A DNA stretch of 64,000 bases. It comes from Tranquillimonas alkanivorans. GTDB taxonomy: Bacteria; Pseudomonadota; Alphaproteobacteria; Rhodobacterales; Rhodobacteraceae. A model generated the notes under the pieces. The model saw nothing but the letters and a program-made list of their open reading frames with translations, was not told the DNA's origin and made no database searches. The stretch covers positions 62,001 to 126,000 of the forward strand of contig NZ_FOXA01000007.1 in NCBI RefSeq assembly GCF_900115595.1, read 5' to 3'. The translations under genes were made by a program, and so were the position numbers. Below are positions 51,518 through 62,574 of this stretch, piece by piece. Numbering within the stretch: the stretch's first letter is position 1; every line of letters starts with the position of its first letter.

Positions 51518-52582
51518 TTGAGCGGCACCGAACTTTCCACAGCGACGGACGGAAACTGGACGGCCGGGGCGGACTCGCCCGCGGCGAAGGCGCACCTGAC
51601 CCGCCGGCAGAAGGCCGCGGTGGTCGTGCGCCTGCTTCTTGCCGAGGGGGCACAACTGCCGCTGTCGGAACTGCCCGAGTCGCTTCAGACCGAACTGGCC
51701 GCACAGATGAGCCAGATGCGCTATATCGACCGCGCCACGTTGCAGGAGGTGGTCGAGGAATTCGCCGCCGAGCTCGAGGCGGTGGGCCTGTCGTTTCCCG
51801 GCGGGCTCGACGGGGTGTTGTCGATCCTCGAGGGGGCGATCAGCCCGGACATCGCCGCGCGCCTGCGCAGCCAGTCGGGGCTGGTCTGGACCCACGACCC
51901 CTGGGACACCATCGCCGAGATCGAGGTCGAACGCCTTTTGCCCTTCCTGCGCGAGGAAAGCGCCGAGGTGGCGGCGGTGATCCTGTCGAAGCTGAAGGTG
52001 TCGAAGGCGGCCGAACTGCTGGGCCGCCTGCCCGGCGACCGGGCGCGGCGCATCACCTATGCCGTGTCCGAAACGGCCGAGATCGCGCCCGACACCGTGC
52101 GCCGCATCGGGCTGTCGCTGGCCGCCGCGCTCAAGGCCGAGCCGCCACGCGCCTTCGTCAGCGGCGCAGTGGACCGCGTGGGCGCGATCCTCAACGTGTC
52201 CGAGGCCGACACCCGAGAAGGCGTGCTCAAGGGGCTGGAGGAAGAGGACGAGGCGTTCGCCGCCGAGGTGCGGCGCGCCATCTTCACGTTCGAGGATATT
52301 CCCAGGCGGGTCGAGCCGTTGGACGTGCCGGTGATCCTTCGCAGCGTCGATCAGTCCGCTCTGGTCACCATCGTCGCCGCCACCGATCCGAAGACGCAGG
52401 ACACGGTCGAGTTCCTGATGGACAACATGTCCAAGCGCATGGCCGGGGCGATCCGCGACGAGGCCGGAGAGCTCGCCGGCGTGAAGGCCAAGCAGGCCGA
52501 GAACGCGCGCCGGCAGGTGCTCGACACCATCCGCCAGCTTCTGGACTCGCGCGAGATCACGCTGGTGGGCGACGACGACTGA
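51518..52582 (+). CDS. fliG: Flagellar motor switch protein FliG
   Basis: A 354-residue FliG. The N-terminal domain (LTRRQKAAVVVRLLLAEGAQ) binds FliF, the middle has AEIEVERLLPFLREESAEVA in place of the usual EHPQ region, and the C-terminal torque domain carries EVRRAIFTFEDIPRRV and LRSVDQSALVTIVAA. The start is TTG 51518 with GGAGGA 7 bases before; no ATG fits. No other flagellar gene is in the window. Isolated fliG occurs in several Rhodobacterales. Confidence 0.92.
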   Translation: MSGTELSTATDGNWTAGADSPAAKAHLTRRQKAAVVVRLLLAEGAQLPLSELPESLQTELAAQMSQMRYIDRATLQEVVEEFAAELEAVGLSFPGGLDGVLSILEGAISPDIAARLRSQSGLVWTHDPWDTIAEIEVERLLPFLREESAEVAAVILSKLKVSKAAELLGRLPGDRARRITYAVSETAEIAPDTVRRIGLSLAAALKAEPPRAFVSGAVDRVGAILNVSEADTREGVLKGLEEEDEAFAAEVRRAIFTFEDIPRRVEPLDVPVILRSVDQSALVTIVAATDPKTQDTVEFLMDNMSKRMAGAIRDEAGELAGVKAKQAENARRQVLDTIRQLLDSREITLVGDDD

Positions 52583-52680
52583 CCACCCCGCCCAGCCCTG
52601 CGCTTGTGGTCGTTCCGGCGCAACACTAAGACGGGCGCGGCGCACGACGCGACGTCGCGCCGGACCGCACCGGGGGATCG

Positions 52681-53589
52681 ATGGGCAAGAAGAACCGCAA
52701 CGTCACCAGGGACAGGATCACCTCTCACGTGATCGCGGCGCTCCTGTGGGGCGTGCTGCGCATCCCCTACCGCGTGCGCGTGCCGATGATGGGCTGGCTG
52801 ATGGCGCGGGTCGTGGCGCCACTTCTCAAATGGGACCGGCGCATTCGGGACAACCTTGCCCACGTCATGCCCGACCTGCCCGAGGCCGAGGTGGGGCGCC
52901 TGACCCGCGCGGTCCCCGACAACTGGGGCCGCACAATGATCGAGATCTACTCTGGCGCCGAGTTCCGCCGCCGCCTTGCCGACACGCCGCTGTCGGGACA
53001 GGGGGTCGAGCCGATGAAGCAGGCGCGGGCCGAGGGCCGGCCGGTCATCCTGGTCACCGCCCATATCGGCAATTTCGACGCGCTGCGCGCCGCGCTCTCG
53101 GCGCAGGGCTACACGCTGGCAGGGCTTTACCGGCCGATGCGGATCGAGCCGTTCAACACCAAGTACGTCAAGACGCTGGAGGAAAACGGCCCCGTCTTTC
53201 CCGCAGACCGCTACGGCGTGCCGCGCTTCGTGCGGCACCTGGCCAATGGCGGCATGGTGGGCATCCTGACGGATATCTACTCGTCCAAGGGCGCGCCGGT
53301 GACCTTCTTCGGCAAGCCGGCGCCCACGGCGACCTCGGTCTGCCAGTGGGCGCTGAACCACGACGCGCTGCTGATCCCGATCTACGGCATCCGCCGGCCC
53401 GACGGGCTGAACTTCGACCTGATCACCGACGCGCCGGTGGCCCACAGCGACCCGGTGACCATGACGCAGGAGCTCAACGATTTGCTGGAACGGCAGGTGC
53501 GCAGCCACATGGACCAGTGGTTCTGGATCCACCGGCGCTGGAAGCCGGAAAGTCAGTCGACCCGGGCGGCGGCCACCACGGGTCCGTGA
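52681..53589 (+). CDS. LpxL/HtrB-family lauroyl acyltransferase
   Basis: A 302-residue lipid A acyltransferase family protein. The catalytic HxxxxD is in ILVTAHIGNFDALRAAL (about residues 123-139); a hydrophobic N-terminal segment anchors it to the membrane. GLYRPMRIEPFNTKYVK and GILTDIYSSKGAPVTFFGKP are family features. It probably adds a secondary acyl chain to lipid A. The gene overlaps the converging DUF1223 gene by 37 bases at the 3' end. Confidence 0.9.
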   Translation: MGKKNRNVTRDRITSHVIAALLWGVLRIPYRVRVPMMGWLMARVVAPLLKWDRRIRDNLAHVMPDLPEAEVGRLTRAVPDNWGRTMIEIYSGAEFRRRLADTPLSGQGVEPMKQARAEGRPVILVTAHIGNFDALRAALSAQGYTLAGLYRPMRIEPFNTKYVKTLEENGPVFPADRYGVPRFVRHLANGGMVGILTDIYSSKGAPVTFFGKPAPTATSVCQWALNHDALLIPIYGIRRPDGLNFDLITDAPVAHSDPVTMTQELNDLLERQVRSHMDQWFWIHRRWKPESQSTRAAATTGP

Positions 53590-54251
53590 CCCTTGCGCTG
53601 AAACAGAACCGCCGCGGGCGCGTCCTCGGGCAGCTCGGTCGTCAGCGTCAGGGGCTTTGAGCCGTTCCACTCGCCCAGCACGCTCCAGCTCGTGACCACG
53701 TTGGAATAGGTCAGGCGCTTGCCCGCGTTCTCGCCCCGCTCGATATCCACCGTCTTCTCGGGGGCGTAGGTGACGAGCTGAACGACCAGGGGACCAAGGC
53801 TCTCGCCTTCGGGACGTGCCTCGATATGCAGTTCGCGCCCTTCGCGCGCCACGTCCAGCGCAACCGGGTCCGGCACGTCGCGGTGCGCCTGGATCAGCTC
53901 GGCCAGCTCCATCGGGCGGTAGCCCAGGACGTGGTCCTTTCCGCCGACAATCATCTGCGGCGTATAAACCGAGCGTTCGCCGTTGGCGTGCGCATACGCC
54001 TTCTGCCGGGCCGAGTAAGCGGGCGAGGCGAACTTGTCCTTCCAGCCGATATAGTCCCAGTAATCCACGTGCAGGGCCAGCGGCAGAACGTCGTCGCGGT
54101 CCGCGAGTTGCGTCAGCAGCGCGTCCGCAGGCGGGCACGAGGAACACCCCTGAGAGGTGAAAAGCTCGATCACCACCGGCTGATCGCCCGCTTCGACGGC
54201 CCCTGTGACCCCAAGCCAGACCGCCAGTACCGCCGTTGGAAGCGCGCGCAT
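53553..54251 (-). CDS. DUF1223 thioredoxin-like periplasmic protein
   Basis: A 232-residue exported protein. The signal peptide MRALPTAVLAVWLGVTG is followed by VVIELFTSQGCSSCPPADAL, the DUF1223 motif with its CSSC redox pair, and by ALHVDYWDYIGWKDKFASPA and YTPQMIVGGKDHVLGY. It adopts a thioredoxin-like fold; the function is unknown. It starts at ATG 54251 and is divergent from acnA. Confidence 0.92.
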   Translation of the reverse strand: MRALPTAVLAVWLGVTGAVEAGDQPVVIELFTSQGCSSCPPADALLTQLADRDDVLPLALHVDYWDYIGWKDKFASPAYSARQKAYAHANGERSVYTPQMIVGGKDHVLGYRPMELAELIQAHRDVPDPVALDVAREGRELHIEARPEGESLGPLVVQLVTYAPEKTVDIERGENAGKRLTYSNVVTSWSVLGEWNGSKPLTLTTELPEDAPAAVLFQRKGHGPVVAAARVD

Positions 54252-54372
54252 ATTGTCCCCTCGCAGATGGTGCACTCTTGCCTACGCAAGCGGAACCGCC
54301 AAGACCAATCAAGGTTTTGAGAGAAACCGCGTGCGTCCGTCATCGTGCGGCGAGAATGCCACTCGCCAATGC

Positions 54373-54391
54373 TTGTGCACAATGGTATACA
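54373..54391 (+). promoter_or_regulatory. Palindrome and -10-like box upstream of acnA
   Basis: TTGTGCACAA (54373-54382), a perfect palindrome, is followed by TATACA (54386-54391), a possible -10 box. There is no clear -35. The elements lie about 80-100 bases before the acnA ATG. The role is a guess. Confidence 0.35.
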
Positions 54392-54469
54392 GCGCGCGAT
54401 CCTCTTGCGCCGCGCCTTTCCCTGCGGCACTTGAGGCGCAAGTTTCACGCAAAGCCAGGGAGAGGCCAG

Positions 54470-57247
<2,778 letters not shown>

Positions 57248-57567
57248 CCGCCACGGCATACCGAATTGGAAAGCCCCGGCCATCGCGCCGGGGCTTTTTC
57301 GTTCCGGCGGATTTCAGCGCAGCGGAAAACGTTGCCACATTCTCGCCCGAATCCGCCTGTTACTTGGGGTCATTGGCCGCCTGGCGGCCCCGAGACCGTT
57401 AGATTCGAACACACATTTAGACAAAATTGCGGCGTTCTATGGAAACGAACGTGCCGCGTCCCGCCAGATTGTGGCGGAAAAACGGACCGATCCGGCCCAC
57501 ATCGCATTGTTTCCTCGTCGGTCGTCCGCGACCGCGTTTTATTTGGACCCAGTCACTGGGGGACTGC
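57248..57567. other. Intergenic region downstream of acnA
   Basis: The 320-base gap holds the acnA terminator and then about 260 bases with lower GC than the surroundings (for example CACACATTTAGACAAAATTG). It may carry the promoter of the small open frame at 57568. No repeat, RNA gene or operator was recognised. Confidence 0.5.
57272..57300 (+). terminator. Rho-independent terminator of acnA
   Basis: AGCCCCGGC (57272-57280) and GCCGGGGCT (57287-57295) form a perfect stem with a 6-base loop, followed by TTTTTC. It lies 25 bases after the acnA stop. Confidence 0.93.
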
Positions 57568-57672
57568 ATGTATTTGAACGACATCCTGCGCACCGCGCGA
57601 AGCTACTCGCCCAGCGTGCCCTTCTTTGAAACCGCCCTTCTGCTGCTGCTGGCGTTCGCCGCCGGCGCCTAG
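57568..57672 (+). CDS. Possible 34-residue hydrophobic peptide
   Basis: A 34-residue frame: a polar start (MYLNDILRTARSYSPSVPF) followed by a single hydrophobic segment ETALLLLLAFAAGA. GGGGG lies 5 bases before the ATG, and the codons fit the genome's usage. The TAG stop overlaps the converging ccmG stop in a CTAG. It could be a small membrane protein; coding status is not certain, and no function is assigned. Confidence 0.45.
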   Translation: MYLNDILRTARSYSPSVPFFETALLLLLAFAAGA

Positions 57673-58205
57673 TCCGCCGCCTCTTTCAGCGCCGGCCGGA
57701 TCTGGCTGTCCATCACCCTTTGGGTGATGGGCCCGGCGAAGCGAAGGACGATCTGCCCGTCGCCGTCGATGACATAGGTCTCGGGCACGCCGTAGAGCCC
57801 CCAGTCGAGCGCCGTGCGCCCGTTCACGTCCGCCGCGACTGCGACATACGGGTTGCCCAGTTCGTCCAGGAAAGACAGCGCGTTGTCGGGGTTGTCTTTG
57901 TAGTTAATGCCGTAGATCGGCACCCCCTCCTCGGCCAGCACCTCGAGGTTCGGGTGCTCGACCCGGCAGGGCGCGCACCAGCTGGCCCAGAAGTTCACCA
58001 ACTTCACGCCCGGCGCGTCCAGTGCCTCGTCGCCGAAGGCCGGCAGATCGCCCAGCGGCGTCAGCTCCAGCGACGGCGCAGGCTTGCCGGCGATGGCCGA
58101 GGGCAGCGCGTCGGGGTCGTCGCGCTGCATGCCGATCCAGAAGGTCGCGGCGAGCCCGGCGAACAGCACCGGCGGCAGGATCATGAGCGGAGAGATCTTA
58201 GCCAC
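57669..58205 (-). CDS. ccmG: CcmG/DsbE thiol:disulfide interchange protein (HelX)
   Basis: A 178-residue membrane-anchored periplasmic thioredoxin. An N-terminal helix (residues 5-22) precedes the active site NFWASWCAPCRVEHP and the cis-proline region YGVPETYVIDGDG with GINYKDNPDNAL, all CcmG marks. It reduces apocytochrome c or CcmH for haem attachment. The start is GTG 58205, overlapping the ccmD stop by 8 bases. It is last in the ccmA-B-C-D-G run. Confidence 0.94.
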   Translation of the reverse strand: MAKISPLMILPPVLFAGLAATFWIGMQRDDPDALPSAIAGKPAPSLELTPLGDLPAFGDEALDAPGVKLVNFWASWCAPCRVEHPNLEVLAEEGVPIYGINYKDNPDNALSFLDELGNPYVAVAADVNGRTALDWGLYGVPETYVIDGDGQIVLRFAGPITQRVMDSQIRPALKEAAD

Positions 58206-58347
58206 GGCGCCGCGCCTCCGCCGCCTCGAGCTGGCGCTTGACCTTCCGGCCCCGCGCGATCGACAGCCACACGATGCCACCCAGCAGCGCCAGAGACACG
58301 CCATAGGCCGTCAGCACCTCGGCCGCGTACTTCCCAAGGTCGGGCAT
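58198..58347 (-). CDS. ccmD: Haem exporter accessory protein CcmD
   Basis: A 49-residue protein: MPDLGKYAAEVLTAYGVSLA, one membrane helix, and a basic end (ARGRKVKRQLEAAEARRRG). This is the CcmD pattern; the protein helps release holo-CcmE from CcmABC. Its ATG shares a base with the ccmC stop (TGATG). Confidence 0.9.
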   Translation of the reverse strand: MPDLGKYAAEVLTAYGVSLALLGGIVWLSIARGRKVKRQLEAAEARRRG

Positions 58348-59075
58348 CACGCCATCCTTTCACGCAGGCGCAGGGCGTGCAGCCGCCGCGCCCGGATTTC
58401 CGTGCGGGTGCGCTGAAGCACCAGCGCGATGAACAGAAGAACGAACCCGCCGATGGCGACCAGCAGCGGGAGATAGAAGACGTCGGCCACGTTCTCCTCG
58501 GCGTCCAGCGACAGCGATGCGCCCTGGTGCAGGCCCTGGTTCCAGAAGTTCACCGCGTAGCGGCTGAGCACCGCGAAGACCGAGCCCACGAGGCACAGCA
58601 CGCTGGTCAGATCGGCGGCGGTGTCCGGATCCTCGATCGCGGACCACAGCGCCATGTAGCCCAGGTAGAACAGGAACAGGATCAGGAATGACGTCAGCCG
58701 CGGGTCCCAGGCCCACCAGGTGCCCCACATCGGCTGGCCCCAGACCGCCCCCGTGACCAGCGCGATCAGCGTCATCGTCACGCCCACCGGAGCGGCCGCC
58801 TTGGCCGCCAGGGCGCTGACGTGATGCCGCCGGATCAGCCAGATCAGCGAGGCGGCGAGCATCATGAACCACGCGTTGATCGCGATCAGCGCCGCGGGCA
58901 CGTGGAGGTAAATGATCTTGACCGTCGAGCCCTGACGGTAATCGTCGGGCGTGAAGAAGAACCCCCAGACCAGCCCCACGGCCAACGCCACGGCGGCCAG
59001 CCACGAAAGGGCCGGCACCAGCCGCTCGGTTGTGGCCATGAACTTGGCCGGGTTGGCGTATCTCCAGATCGACAT
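58347..59075 (-). CDS. ccmC: Haem ABC exporter permease CcmC
   Basis: A 242-residue protein with six membrane segments. The haem-handling tryptophan-rich motif WGQPMWGTWWAWDPRLTS is intact, with flanking periplasmic histidines in YLHVPAALI and GLHQGASLS. It hands haem to CcmE. It starts 108 bases after the ccmB gene, a gap with two palindromes; ccmD follows directly. Confidence 0.95.
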   Translation of the reverse strand: MSIWRYANPAKFMATTERLVPALSWLAAVALAVGLVWGFFFTPDDYRQGSTVKIIYLHVPAALIAINAWFMMLAASLIWLIRRHHVSALAAKAAAPVGVTMTLIALVTGAVWGQPMWGTWWAWDPRLTSFLILFLFYLGYMALWSAIEDPDTAADLTSVLCLVGSVFAVLSRYAVNFWNQGLHQGASLSLDAEENVADVFYLPLLVAIGGFVLLFIALVLQRTRTEIRARRLHALRLRERMA

Positions 59076-59142
59076 GGTCCCGATTTATCCGCGCCCGCGC
59101 CCCGCAACAAGGCGACACTTTCGCCGCAGCGACCCCGGTTTT

Positions 59143-59184
59143 ACGTCGAAAAGCCGGACGTGCGATCTTTCGTCGAAAGATCGC
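59143..59184. repeat. Two palindromes between ccmB and ccmC
   Basis: GCGATCTTTCG-t-CGAAAGATCGC (59162-59184) is a perfect 11-bp palindrome ending against the ccmB stop codon. A second, ACGTC/GACGT (59143-59147/59157-59161), lies next to it. There is no T-run. The architecture recalls the double palindromes in the GTA cluster, but the sequence differs. Confidence 0.6.
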
Positions 59185-59840
59185 TAGCGAAGGTTCACGC
59201 GCAGTGCCGCGGCGGCCGCGAAGGGCAGCACCGCCAGCGTGCCGGCGGTGATCCCGGCCAGCATCAGGAGCGGCGTCTCGACGCTCAGCCCCTCGGCGCC
59301 GCGGCGCACGGCCTCGGCCCCGAAGATAAGCGTCGGGACATAGAGCGGCAACACCAGCAGAGACAGCAGAAGCCCGCCGCGCTTGAGCCCCACCGTCAGC
59401 GCCGCGCCGAACGCGCCGATCACGCTGAGCGCCGGGGTGCCGAGCGCCAGCGACACGACCAGCCACACGTAGCCCGGCCCTGACAGGTTCAGCAGAAGCC
59501 CGAAGAGCGGCGCCGCGACCACCAGCGGCAGCCCGGTGGTCAGCCAATGCGCCAGCGCCTTGGCCGCGACCACCCCTTCAAGCGGCACCGGCGCGGTGGC
59601 CAGCAGGTCGAGCGACCCGTCCTCCCAGTCCAGCGCGAACATCCGGTCGAGCGACAGAAGACACGCCAGCAGCGCGCCCACCCACAGGATGCCCGGCGCG
59701 ATGCGGGTCAGCACAGCACCCTCGGGGCCCACGCCGAACGGGACCAGCACCGTGACGATCAGGAAGAAGGCGAGGCCCAGGCCGAAGCCGCCCCCCGCCC
59801 GCACGGCAAGCCGCACGTCGCGCAGCACCAGCCGGATCAC
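59184..59840 (-). CDS. ccmB: Haem ABC exporter permease CcmB
   Basis: A 218-residue protein with six membrane segments. [15 protein letters not shown] at the N-terminus, [40 protein letters not shown] and [19 protein letters not shown] are CcmB features. It forms the membrane part of the CcmAB complex. The start is GTG 59840, overlapping the ccmA stop (GTGA). Confidence 0.95.
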   Translation of the reverse strand: MIRLVLRDVRLAVRAGGGFGLGLAFFLIVTVLVPFGVGPEGAVLTRIAPGILWVGALLACLLSLDRMFALDWEDGSLDLLATAPVPLEGVVAAKALAHWLTTGLPLVVAAPLFGLLLNLSGPGYVWLVVSLALGTPALSVIGAFGAALTVGLKRGGLLLSLLVLPLYVPTLIFGAEAVRRGAEGLSVETPLLMLAGITAGTLAVLPFAAAAALRVNLR

Positions 59841-60451
59841 AGGAATGCCTCGTCGAACGCGCCGGCTTCGCGCTGTTTTGCGCGAAATCCGCCGATATCG
59901 AGCACGCGTGCATCGAGCCCTAGATCGATATGCGTCGCGATGATTGCAGCGCCGCCTTTTTTCAGATGCGCCCGGACCGCGTCGGCGAACAGCGCGACCG
60001 ACGCGGTGTCGAGCGACACGGTCGGCTCGTCCAGCGCCCAGACGGGCCGACCGGTGACCAGCAGGCGCGCCAGCCCCAGCCGCCGCTTCTGCCCGGCCGA
60101 CAGGTTCTGCGCCGCCCGCTCGCGCAGGTCCTCCAGGTCGAAGGCCGCAAGCGCCGTGGCGATGTCGCGCGTGCCATAGACGCCGGCCCAGAACGACAGG
60201 TTCTCTTCCACCGTCAGCGTCGCCTTCAGCCCGTCGGCGTGCGCGCCATAGGCCAGCGCCTCGGCCGGCATCGACACCTCGCCCGCCAGCGGCGGCTGAA
60301 GCCCCGCCAGCGTGCGCAGAAGCGTCGTCTTGCCCGATCCGTTGGGCCCCCGCAGCACCAGCGCCTCGCCGGAGGACAGCGTGAAGCTCACGCCCTCCAG
60401 CACCGGCACCCCGCCCCGCGCGCAGGCCAGATCCCTCACCCTCAGTTCCAT
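59837..60451 (-). CDS. ccmA: Haem ABC exporter ATP-binding protein CcmA
   Basis: A 204-residue ABC ATPase. Walker A is [20 protein letters not shown] (about residues 32-51), the signature is [16 protein letters not shown], and Walker B is [15 protein letters not shown]. It drives release of holo-CcmE. It is the first gene of the ccm run, with about 40 bases between it and the Mth938-like gene upstream. Confidence 0.95.
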   Translation of the reverse strand: MELRVRDLACARGGVPVLEGVSFTLSSGEALVLRGPNGSGKTTLLRTLAGLQPPLAGEVSMPAEALAYGAHADGLKATLTVEENLSFWAGVYGTRDIATALAAFDLEDLRERAAQNLSAGQKRRLGLARLLVTGRPVWALDEPTVSLDTASVALFADAVRAHLKKGGAAIIATHIDLGLDARVLDIGGFRAKQREAGAFDEAFL

Positions 60452-60490
60452 GGATGTCCGCTTAGACCATTGATCGCGCGGCGGGAAGTG

Positions 60491-60844
60491 TCAGACGGGC
60501 AGCAGCGCCACGCCGACGCGGCGGCCTTCGCTCAGCAGCACGTTATAGGTGCGGCAGGCGGCGGGCGAGGCCATGCTCTCGACCCCCAGCCCCGCCTCCT
60601 CGAGCGTCTCGCGCAGGGTGCGGGGGACGTGGGCGACCTCGGCCCCGGTGCCGATGAACAGCACGTCGATGCTATCCACGGCCGCCATCAGCGTGGCGTG
60701 GTCGTCGTAGCCGCCCCAGTCCTTCACCCCCTCGGGCAGGACCGCGACCGCCCCCTCGACGACCTGCCCGCCGACGCGGAAGAAGCCGGGGCCGTAGCCG
60801 TCGATGGGCTGCGCGTCGGTAAAGGTGACCTCGTTCATGCGCAT
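60491..60844 (-). CDS. Mth938-like (DUF498) protein
   Basis: A 117-residue protein of the Mth938/NDUFAF3-like fold. NEVTFTDAQPIDGYGPGFF opens it, then DVLFIGTGAEVAHVP and GVESMASPAACRTYNVLLSEGRRV, all family phrases. Eukaryotic relatives help assemble complex I; the bacterial role is unknown. GAGG lies 7 bases before the ATG. It sits in the conserved secDF-ccm neighbourhood. Confidence 0.9.
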   Translation of the reverse strand: MRMNEVTFTDAQPIDGYGPGFFRVGGQVVEGAVAVLPEGVKDWGGYDDHATLMAAVDSIDVLFIGTGAEVAHVPRTLRETLEEAGLGVESMASPAACRTYNVLLSEGRRVGVALLPV

Positions 60845-60853
60845 GGGAGTACC

Positions 60854-61603
60854 TCAGTCGAGAAGCGGCAGGCCCGACAGGGCCGACGCCGCGATGATCG
60901 TGTAGGCGACGGCGCGGTACGCCGTGGCCCGCTCGGGCCGAAACAGTGCCGCACCCGCGATGTTGGCCAGAGTGTAGGGCAGGATCAGCAGAAGTCCCAG
61001 CCCCAGCGCCGACCACGCCAGCCCGCCCGTCGCGCCCAGGAGCGCCAGCAACAGCGCGTCCGTGAGCACGAGGTAGAGAAGCGTGTTCGCCCGGATCGCC
61101 GCCGGCGGCAGGGGGCTGGCCATGTAAAGCAGGATGACCGGCGGCCCCGGCAGGCCCGCCGCGCCGCCCAGGAAGCCGCCCAGCCCGCCGGTGCCGAAGA
61201 TCAGCGGCGGCGACATCGGACCGCGATACCGCAGCCCCGCCACCAGCGCCGCCAGTAGTCCCAGCGCCAGCAGCGACACGGCATAGCGGAACAGCTCGGG
61301 CGGGGCGACGTACAGAACCCAGACGCCCATCGGCAGCGCCACCAGCATCCCCGCCCCCAGCCGCGCCACATCGGCCGGGTGGCCGTCGCGCAGGGCGCGC
61401 GGCACGTTCGGCAAGGGGCCCACGAGGTCCATGATCACCAGCGCCGTGATCGCCTGAACCGGGCTCAGCACCTGCGTGGCGACCGGCAGGAACACCATGC
61501 CGGTCCCGAAACCGGAAAAGCCGCGGACGATCCCCGCAAGGATCGCCGCGGCCACCAGCCATGTCAGGCCGGGCGCGGCCAGAAGCTCGCCCGGCAGGCC
61601 CAA
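60854..61603 (-). CDS. TauE/SafE-family membrane permease
   Basis: A 249-residue permease with about eight hydrophobic segments. GIVRGFSGFGTGMVFLPVAT near the N-terminus and LPGPPVILLYMASPLPPAAIRAN in the second half are TauE/SafE marks. The transported anion is unknown. The start is TTG 61603, 2 bases after the secF stop; translation is probably coupled. Confidence 0.9.
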   Translation of the reverse strand: MGLPGELLAAPGLTWLVAAAILAGIVRGFSGFGTGMVFLPVATQVLSPVQAITALVIMDLVGPLPNVPRALRDGHPADVARLGAGMLVALPMGVWVLYVAPPELFRYAVSLLALGLLAALVAGLRYRGPMSPPLIFGTGGLGGFLGGAAGLPGPPVILLYMASPLPPAAIRANTLLYLVLTDALLLALLGATGGLAWSALGLGLLLILPYTLANIAGAALFRPERATAYRAVAYTIIAASALSGLPLLD

Positions 61604-61604
61604 T

Positions 61605-62573
61605 TCAGGCGTCGATGTTGGCGAACTGGTTGCCCTGGTTCGCGTCGGGCTTCGACCAGTCGCGCTTCACGCCCAGCCACAGCACGACGTTCTTGGCCAC
61701 ATAGACCGACGAATACGTGCCGACCACGACGCCCCAGGTGATCGCGAAGACAAAGCCCCGGATCACGTCGCCGCCTAGAATCAGCAGGGCGATCAGCGCG
61801 ATCAGGGTGGTGCCCGAGGTCATGACCGTCCGGCTGAGCGTCTCGTTCACCGACAGGTTCATCACGTCCTGAAGCGCACGCTGCTTGTACTTGATCAGGT
61901 TCTCGCGCAGCCGGTCGAAGATCACGACGGTGTCGTTGATCGAATAACCGATGATCGTCAGGATCGCTGCGATGGTCGCCAGGTCGAACCGGATCTGGAG
62001 AAGCGAGAACAGGCCGATCGTCAGCACCACGTCGTGAAACAGCGCCACGACCGCCCCGACCGAGAACTGCCACTCGAAGCGCAGCCAGATGTAGAACAGG
62101 ATCGCCGCGAGCGAGGCCGCCACCGCGATGAACGCCGTCTGGATCAGTTCGCCCGACACCTTGGGCCCGACGGATTCCACCGACGGGAAGGTGATCGACG
62201 GGTCGACCTGCTGCAGCGCCGTCTCGACCTCGGCGATGGTCTCGGCGGTGACGCTCTCCTGCCCCTCCTGGGCCTGGATGCGGACCATCGCGACGTTCTG
62301 ATCCTCGTCGAACGAGGGATCGAAGATCTCGGTGATCGTCACGTCGCCCAGGCCCAGCGGCGCGATGGCGTCGCGATAGGCGCCGACATCCACCGCCTCG
62401 GTCGACTGGGTGCGGATCGTGGTGCCGCCCCGGAAGTCGATGCCGAAGTTCAGGCCCATCACGGCCCACACCACCAGCGACAGGACCATCAGCACCATCG
62501 ACACCCCGAAGGTCGAGCGCCGGTACTTGAAGAAGTCGATGTCGGTGGTCTCGGGAACGAGTCTCAGACGCAT
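61605..62573 (-). CDS. secF: Protein translocase subunit SecF
   Basis: A 322-residue SecF with six membrane segments. The periplasmic P1 domain follows LNFGIDFRGGTTIR; ALFHDVVLTIGLFSL and the conserved GYSINDTVVIFDRLRENL loop are intact. With SecD it uses proton motive force to help protein export. The ATG is one base after the secD stop. Confidence 0.96.
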   Translation of the reverse strand: MRLRLVPETTDIDFFKYRRSTFGVSMVLMVLSLVVWAVMGLNFGIDFRGGTTIRTQSTEAVDVGAYRDAIAPLGLGDVTITEIFDPSFDEDQNVAMVRIQAQEGQESVTAETIAEVETALQQVDPSITFPSVESVGPKVSGELIQTAFIAVAASLAAILFYIWLRFEWQFSVGAVVALFHDVVLTIGLFSLLQIRFDLATIAAILTIIGYSINDTVVIFDRLRENLIKYKQRALQDVMNLSVNETLSRTVMTSGTTLIALIALLILGGDVIRGFVFAITWGVVVGTYSSVYVAKNVVLWLGVKRDWSKPDANQGNQFANIDA

Positions 62574-62574
62574 G

